DNA of 10,035 nt, taken from Bacteroidales bacterium (lineage in GTDB: Bacteria; Bacteroidota; Bacteroidia; Bacteroidales; UBA932). The translations under genes were made by a program, and so were the position numbers. How positions within the stretch are numbered: position 1 is the first letter of the stretch; each line of letters opens with the position of its first letter. Positions 7,320 through 10,035 of the stretch are shown here, in pieces. Below the pieces are notes generated by a model that had not been told where the DNA came from, ran no database searches, and saw only the letters and a list, made by a program, of their open reading frames with translations. The stretch covers positions 1-10,035 of the forward strand of contig SFJA01000061.1 in the NCBI GenBank assembly GCA_004556005.1, written 5' to 3'.

Positions 7320-7805
7320 ATGAAAAAGTTAATTCCAGTTCTTCTGTGCCTCTTTATGATACAAAGTGTATCATACGCACAACTCCCCTCAGTAAAAGTC
7401 CAGCTTTCCAACAACAAGAAGTTTGACACCAAAAACCTTACAAATGGTAAGACACCGCTTGTAATCTCATTCTGGTCCATTTCCTGTGACCCTTGTATTC
7501 AGGAGATTGATGCAATTAATGAGGCATACGACGACTGGCAGGAGGAGATCGACTTTCAATTCGTAGTCGTTTCCACTGACGATATCCGTTTCACCGCACA
7601 GGCCCGTGCCTTCGCCGAGACCCGCGGCTGGTCCTCGTTCACCTGCCTTTACGATGTGAACAACGATTTCAAGCGTGCTATGAACGTGGTTTACACCCCT
7701 CAGACCTTTGTTATCTCGCCCGAAGGCAAGGTCATCCACTCCCAGACCGGATACAACCCCGGCGCCGAGGAGGAGATCATCAAGGCTCTCCGCAGCCTGA
7801 AATAA
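7320..7805 (+). CDS. exported TlpA/thioredoxin-like thiol-disulfide protein
   Basis: A 161-residue protein starting MKKLIPVLLCLFMIQSVSYA, a classical signal peptide with cleavage expected after SYA, so it acts in the periplasm. The thioredoxin fold is clear: strand TPLVISFW, active site Cys56-Asp-Pro-Cys59 in SISCDPCIQEID, strand FVVVSTDD, and a cis-proline loop at Pro127 in VVYTPQTFVISPEGKVI. The length suits the TlpA/ResA-like reductase family with no extra domain. These proteins usually keep client cysteines reduced. The start at 7320 is chosen over an ATG 8 codons upstream because it gives the basic KK start of the signal peptide. The gene stands alone on the plus strand, divergent from the operon encoding Omp28 (CPNC) and the Cys-bearing DUF6029 barrel, which are plausible clients. 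A hairpin terminator follows at 7838-7871. Confidence 0.88.
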   Translation: MKKLIPVLLCLFMIQSVSYAQLPSVKVQLSNNKKFDTKNLTNGKTPLVISFWSISCDPCIQEIDAINEAYDDWQEEIDFQFVVVSTDDIRFTAQARAFAETRGWSSFTCLYDVNNDFKRAMNVVYTPQTFVISPEGKVIHSQTGYNPGAEEEIIKALRSLK

Positions 7806-7837
7806 CCCCGACACATACATTATAATATATAAGGACG

Positions 7838-7871
7838 TACCCGTGGGCCACAATCCCCGGGTATTTTCTTT
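7838..7871 (+). terminator. rho-independent terminator of the TlpA-like gene
   Basis: The arms TACCCG(T)GGG (from 7838) and CCCCGGGTA (to 7863) pair with one bulged base around a loop of 7-8 nt. A T-rich tail, TTTTCTTT, follows. It lies 33 bp after the stop codon and before the repeat array, so the array is probably outside this transcript. Confidence 0.65.
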
Positions 7872-7930
7872 GTGTATGTGGGAACACCCCCCGGCAGATT
7901 CTCTCAGCACATAGTTCGGACTTCCTTTCC

Positions 7931-8625
7931 TGCAGCGATTCCGGATTTCATGGGGTCAATTTGGGAATCGCTGCAGAGAATGCCCGGGATTGGCCCTATT
8001 GCGTGCAGTGATTCTTGATTTCATGGGGTAAAATTGGCAATCGCTGCAGAGAATGCCCCGGATTGGCCCTATTGCGTGCAGTGATTCTTGATTTCAGGGG
8101 GTCAATTTGGCAATCGCTGCAAGGAAACCCTCTAGGACACCCCCACCGCTGCAGCGATTCCGGATTTCAGGGGGTCAATTTGGGAATCACTGCAAGTTTT
8201 TCCCAGGAAACAGCCCAAAGACTGCATCGATTCTTGATTTCAGGGCCAAACTTGCGAATCGATGTAAGTTTTCCCCGTTTACACCCTCTTTCGTGCATCG
8301 ATTCTTGATTTCAGGCCCAAACTTGGGAATCACTGCAAGTTTTCACCCTCTTTCACCCTCTTTCGTGCATCGATTCTTGATTTCAGGGCCAAACTTGAGA
8401 ATCGATGTAAGCTTTTCCCCGTTTTCACCCTCTTTCGTGCATCGATTCTTGATTTCAAGGCCAAACTTGGGAATCACTGCAGAGAATGCCCCGGATTGGC
8501 CCTATTGCGTGCAGCGATTCTTGATTTCAGGGCCAGACTTGCGAATCGATGTAAGCTTTTCCCCGTTTTCACCCTCTTTCGTGCATCGATTCTTGATTTC
8601 AAGGCCAGACTTGCGAATCGATGCA
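7931..8625. repeat. array of ten palindromic repeat units, 71-73 bp period
   Basis: Ten units of 44-45 bp start at 7931, 8004, 8077, 8150, 8223, 8294, 8366, 8438, 8510 and 8582, giving steps of 73, 73, 73, 73, 71, 72, 72, 72 and 72 bp. Each begins with an 11-bp arm of form TGCA[G/T][C/T]GATTC and ends with its near reverse complement (GAATCGCTGCA, GAATCACTGCA or GAATCGATG[C/T]A). Between the arms is a conserved core such as gatttcagggccaaacttg. Units 1 and 10 have perfect 11-bp arms. Linkers are 27-28 bp. Linkers 1, 2 and 8 are one family (gccccggattggccctat), linkers 5, 6, 7 and 9 another (ending caccctctttcg), and 3 and 4 are single. Units 1-4 carry a core ending GGGGTCAATTTG or close; units 5-10 one ending GGCCAAACTTG. 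Recurring linkers rule out an ordinary CRISPR array. The closest concept is a REP/BIME-like intergenic palindrome array, here between two convergent transcription units. Function unknown. Confidence 0.9.
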
Positions 8626-8647
8626 GCACAATCGTCATGGCGGGGGA

Positions 8648-8931
8648 GAATGGCCCGCCTGCTACGGCCGTAGCGGCATCGACCTGCCGCGTCCGATACT
8701 AATTTTCGTCGCGTCAAAGAAGAATGGCCCGCCTGCAGCGGCCGTGGCGGCAACGATTTCCGCAGCAGATTCTAATTTTTGTTGCTGCGACGGTCGGCTG
8801 CATCCGATTCTAATATTTGTTGCTGCAAAGAAAGTGGTTCCACCTGCAGCGTCTGTTGCGACGATAATTTTCCACGTCCGATTCAATTCCTCGATGCGGC
8901 AAAGGAAAATGGTTCCGCCTGCAGACCGCAG
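8648..8931. repeat. second, degenerate repeat array, about 74-bp period
   Basis: A GC-rich block, TGGCCCGCCTGC or TGGTTCC[A/G]CCTGC, occurs at 8651, 8725, 8835 and 8910. An AT-rich block of form CCGATTCTAAT-TTTTGTTGCTGC occurs around 8692, 8766, 8803 and 8877. Steps are 73-75 bp, with one extra half-unit of 36-38 bp. The first copy contains a perfect 14-bp palindrome, GCTACGGCCGTAGC (8661-8674); the second AT-rich block is flanked by CGCAGCA and TGCTGCG arms (8761-8789). GCAGCAGATTCTAATTTTT resembles GCAGCGATTCTTGATTT of the first array, so the two may share an origin. No believable gene lies here. Confidence 0.7.
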
Positions 8932-8933
8932 CT

Positions 8934-8997
8934 TGACTTGTCCTGACCTGGGTTTACAATCGGAGAGCCGATAATGTACCTAAACCAGGACAAGTCA
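8934..8997. repeat. 64-bp inverted repeat, miniature-element or IS-end relic
   Basis: The outer arms TGACTTGTCCTG (8934-8945) and CAGGACAAGTCA (8986-8997) are perfect 12-bp inverted repeats. Similarity continues inward as TGGGTTTACA against TGTACCTAAACCA with small gaps. An inner hairpin, ATCGG-agag-CCGAT (8959-8972), sits at the centre. This is the look of the two ends of a transposable element brought together, or of a very small MITE-like element. No target-site duplication and no transposase are visible, so mobility is inferred. Confidence 0.6.
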
Positions 8998-9009
8998 GGG
9001 TACGATTTA

Positions 9010-9043
9010 AAAAATGCCTCCCAGCATTGCTGAGAGGCATTTT
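9010..9043 (-). terminator. hairpin terminator of the toxin-antitoxin operon
   Basis: The arms AAAATGCCTC (9011-9020) and GAGGCATTTT (9034-9043) pair perfectly over 10 bp. The stem continues, after one mismatch, as CAGC-att-GCTG. On the minus strand the hairpin is followed by a run of T (CATTTTTTAAA), 26 bp after the XRE stop codon. The plus strand also has a short T-run, so it could stop transcription from both sides. Confidence 0.85.
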
Positions 9044-9069
9044 CAGTGGGAATATATCGGTGTATAGCC

Positions 9070-9381
9070 CTACATCTCGGATGTGGGTAAAATCTGAATG
9101 CCAAGGCATGCTTCAATCTTTGACATGGTCTCAAGGGAGAGGTTCTCCTGTCCCTTGAGGACCTTGGAAACATACTGTTGGCTGCAACCCATCAACTCCG
9201 AGAGCTGCTTCTGCGACATATTCATTTCTTCCATTTTGTCCAGCATCATCATAGCGATGCGCTGCGAGTAGCGGAGCCAAGATCTATTCTTCATTCGCCA
9301 CTCTGCATTCTCGCGCCACCTTGATGGAGTTGCGGATTGGTGTTCTCTCAGTCTTGAGATTGTTGCTGCTGAAGTTCCCAT
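9070..9381 (-). CDS. XRE-family regulator, probable antitoxin
   Basis: A 103-residue protein. Residues about 46-95 form a helix-turn-helix of the XRE/Cro type: LDKMEEMNMSQKQLSELMGC then SQQYVSKVLKGQENLSLETM, where the recognition helix is around residues 67-75, and KIEACLGIQIL closes the domain. The first 45 residues (including SRWRENAEWRMKNRSW) are basic and unrecognised and may contact the partner protein. The start at 9381 is firmly set by AGGAGG (9387-9392), 5 bp upstream. It lies 18 bp downstream of the gene at 9400-9948, in the toxin-then-antitoxin order of HigBA-like modules. Family knowledge: such antitoxins bind the toxin and repress their own promoter, here the one at 9966-9996. The terminator at 9010-9043 ends the operon. 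It could also be a plain regulator of its neighbour, without toxicity. Confidence 0.8.
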   Translation of the reverse strand: MGTSAATISRLREHQSATPSRWRENAEWRMKNRSWLRYSQRIAMMMLDKMEEMNMSQKQLSELMGCSQQYVSKVLKGQENLSLETMSKIEACLGIQILPTSEM

Positions 9382-9386
9382 TGTGA

Positions 9387-9392
9387 CCTCCT
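9387..9392 (-). promoter_or_regulatory. strong Shine-Dalgarno of the XRE gene
   Basis: AGGAGG on the minus strand lies 5 bp before the ATG at 9381. No other gene in this window has one. It may raise antitoxin output above that of the upstream toxin gene on the same mRNA, as antitoxins require. Confidence 0.7.
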
Positions 9393-9399
9393 CTTTTTA

Positions 9400-9948
9400 T
9401 TAAAGCTCTTTCCGATAATCATCGAAAGAATCTTTGTCCATAATATTGTTATCAAGCATGAAGCGACGAACCTTCTCCATCCTTGCCAACTCTACCAGTG
9501 TATGCTCACGTTCCTGCATTGTACGGGTCAGTTTAATCGCCCCGCCGGTAATCACATAAATGCCCGGTTCCAACTTGATGGCATAAATGCGCAGCCACGA
9601 TGCGTGCTTTGGCGTGTTATGCAGTCGTGCCTTCTCTTTGCCGAGAATCATTTCCGAAGTACGGCTATTGTCCAGCGGACGGAACAACTTGTCCAGGTCG
9701 GCTTCTGGGGAAATATCCATAATAAGGCACTGTAGCCTCTCACTGTCATCAATCGTATCATATATTGCCTGATTCACATCCGTGATTTTGAAGTACGATG
9801 TCAAATCTTCAAGATTTGCCTTGAAGAAATTTCTCAACCACACGACATCGTTCCATTGTCCAAGGATTGAATCAAGCACATTGTCCAAGCAGTCATCATA
9901 TCTGACCGCCCATAGTTTTTCGTTTTCTGTTATCAAATCAAAGGTCAT
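9400..9948 (-). CDS. probable RelE/HigB-like toxin with N-terminal extension
   Basis: The predicted protein has 182 residues. The C-terminal half has the feel of RelE/HigB-superfamily toxins: ASWLRIYAIKLEPGIYVITG (116-135) then GAIKLTRTMQEREHT, the positions where HigB proteins have LRIxY...yxxLhxFxKK...TP, followed by a helix LVELARMEKVRRFML. The N-terminal about 100 residues (from MTFDLITENEKLWAVRYDDC) are not part of that fold and contain an aromatic-rich helical region, WLRNFFKANLEDLTSYFKI. Typical HigB/RelE proteins have 85-120 residues, so this is a long form. The ATG at 9948 is chosen because an upstream in-frame TTG (9987) lies inside the promoter and its first codons would be the -7 box itself. 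The XRE gene follows in the same operon. Toxin function and its presumed mRNA target are inferred from family resemblance and gene order; I cannot point to certain catalytic residues. Confidence 0.55.
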   Translation of the reverse strand: MTFDLITENEKLWAVRYDDCLDNVLDSILGQWNDVVWLRNFFKANLEDLTSYFKITDVNQAIYDTIDDSERLQCLIMDISPEADLDKLFRPLDNSRTSEMILGKEKARLHNTPKHASWLRIYAIKLEPGIYVITGGAIKLTRTMQEREHTLVELARMEKVRRFMLDNNIMDKDSFDDYRKEL

Positions 9949-9965
9949 ACTCGAAGTTTGTTTTG

Positions 9966-9996
9966 CAAATGTAATGAATATTTTCAATCATACAAC
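9966..9996 (-). promoter_or_regulatory. sigma-ABfr promoter of the toxin-antitoxin operon
   Basis: On the minus strand, GTTG (9996-9993, three of four bases of the -33 box), 19 bp, then a perfect -7 box TACATTTG (9973-9966). The start site would be near 9958, leaving a leader of only about 10 nt before the ATG at 9948. The spacer holds the small dyad TGAA-tatt-TTCA (9975-9986), a possible operator for the XRE protein. Confidence 0.65.
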
Positions 9997-10035
9997 ATAT
10001 TAAAATAATTTGTATATCCGCAAAGCAATAGTTTT

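Noticed and set aside
7467..7910. 147-codon minus-strand ORF opposite the TlpA-like gene
   Set aside because: It is the antisense shadow of a clear thioredoxin-fold gene and reads through that gene's terminator.
7931..8625. CRISPR array
   Set aside because: Unit and linker sizes fit, but linkers 2 and 8 are the same, 7 and 9 are the same, others are close variants, the repeats themselves diverge, and no cas gene is present in the window.
8107..8673. Protein-coding gene of 188 residues with a 24-residue repeat (FLISGPNLRIDVSFSPFSPS...)
   Set aside because: It is open only because the 72-bp repeat period is a multiple of three. It starts mid-array, the first units step by 73 bp and break the frame, and it has no promoter or recognisable domain. 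The DNA palindromes explain the conservation better.
8621..8974. ORFs on both strands through the second array
   Set aside because: Low-complexity translations that follow the DNA repeats and run into the 64-bp inverted repeat; no start signal or family resemblance.
9949..9987. TTG start of the toxin-like gene at 9987
   Set aside because: The extra 13 codons include the perfect -7 box TACATTTG, so transcription would begin after that start codon.

Overview
The window looks like a Bacteroidales chromosome (Bacteroidota, probably gut-type). Three signs support this. Several genes are preceded by the Bacteroidetes sigma-ABfr promoter, TTTG or a close variant, then 18-20 bp, then TAnnTTTG. Shine-Dalgarno sequences are mostly absent. 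The gene families (FucP-type permease, UpxY, Omp28, DUF6029) are typical of the order. Genus cannot be fixed from the sequence alone; it is moderately GC-rich, of the Alistipes/Rikenellaceae/Prevotella-like kind.

Layout, left to right. (1) 1-925, minus strand: the promoter-proximal end of a deoxyhexose (L-fucose type) catabolic operon. It has a good promoter, a leader of about 180 nt with a possible 18-codon peptide, a RhaM-type mutarotase, and the start of a FucP-type symporter overlapping it by ATGA. (2) 953-1501, minus: a compact UpxY/NusG-like transcription factor with its own promoter. (3) 1535-7268, minus: a three-gene envelope operon encoding a 909-residue lipoprotein of unknown function, a DUF6029 outer-membrane barrel overlapping it by 17 bp, and an Omp28-type lipoprotein with a thioredoxin-like CPNC motif. 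(4) 7320-7805, plus: a divergent exported thioredoxin/TlpA-like protein with CDPC. Its promoter lies head-on against that of the envelope operon. Together these four look like a periplasm-to-surface thiol/disulfide module.

(5) 7806-9069 holds no convincing gene and is the most unusual part. It sits between two convergent transcription units that each end in a terminator. It contains ten palindromic units of 44-45 bp separated by 27-28 bp linkers (period 71-73 bp, essentially perfect register), then a second degenerate array of about 74 bp period, then a 64-bp inverted repeat resembling a miniature element or paired IS ends. The size pattern mimics a CRISPR array, but the linkers recur and fall into families, so it is a satellite/REP-like array and not CRISPR.

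(6) 9070-9996, minus: a two-gene operon of toxin-antitoxin type (RelE/HigB-like protein with a long N-terminal extension, then an XRE regulator with an unusually strong Shine-Dalgarno), ending in a textbook hairpin terminator.
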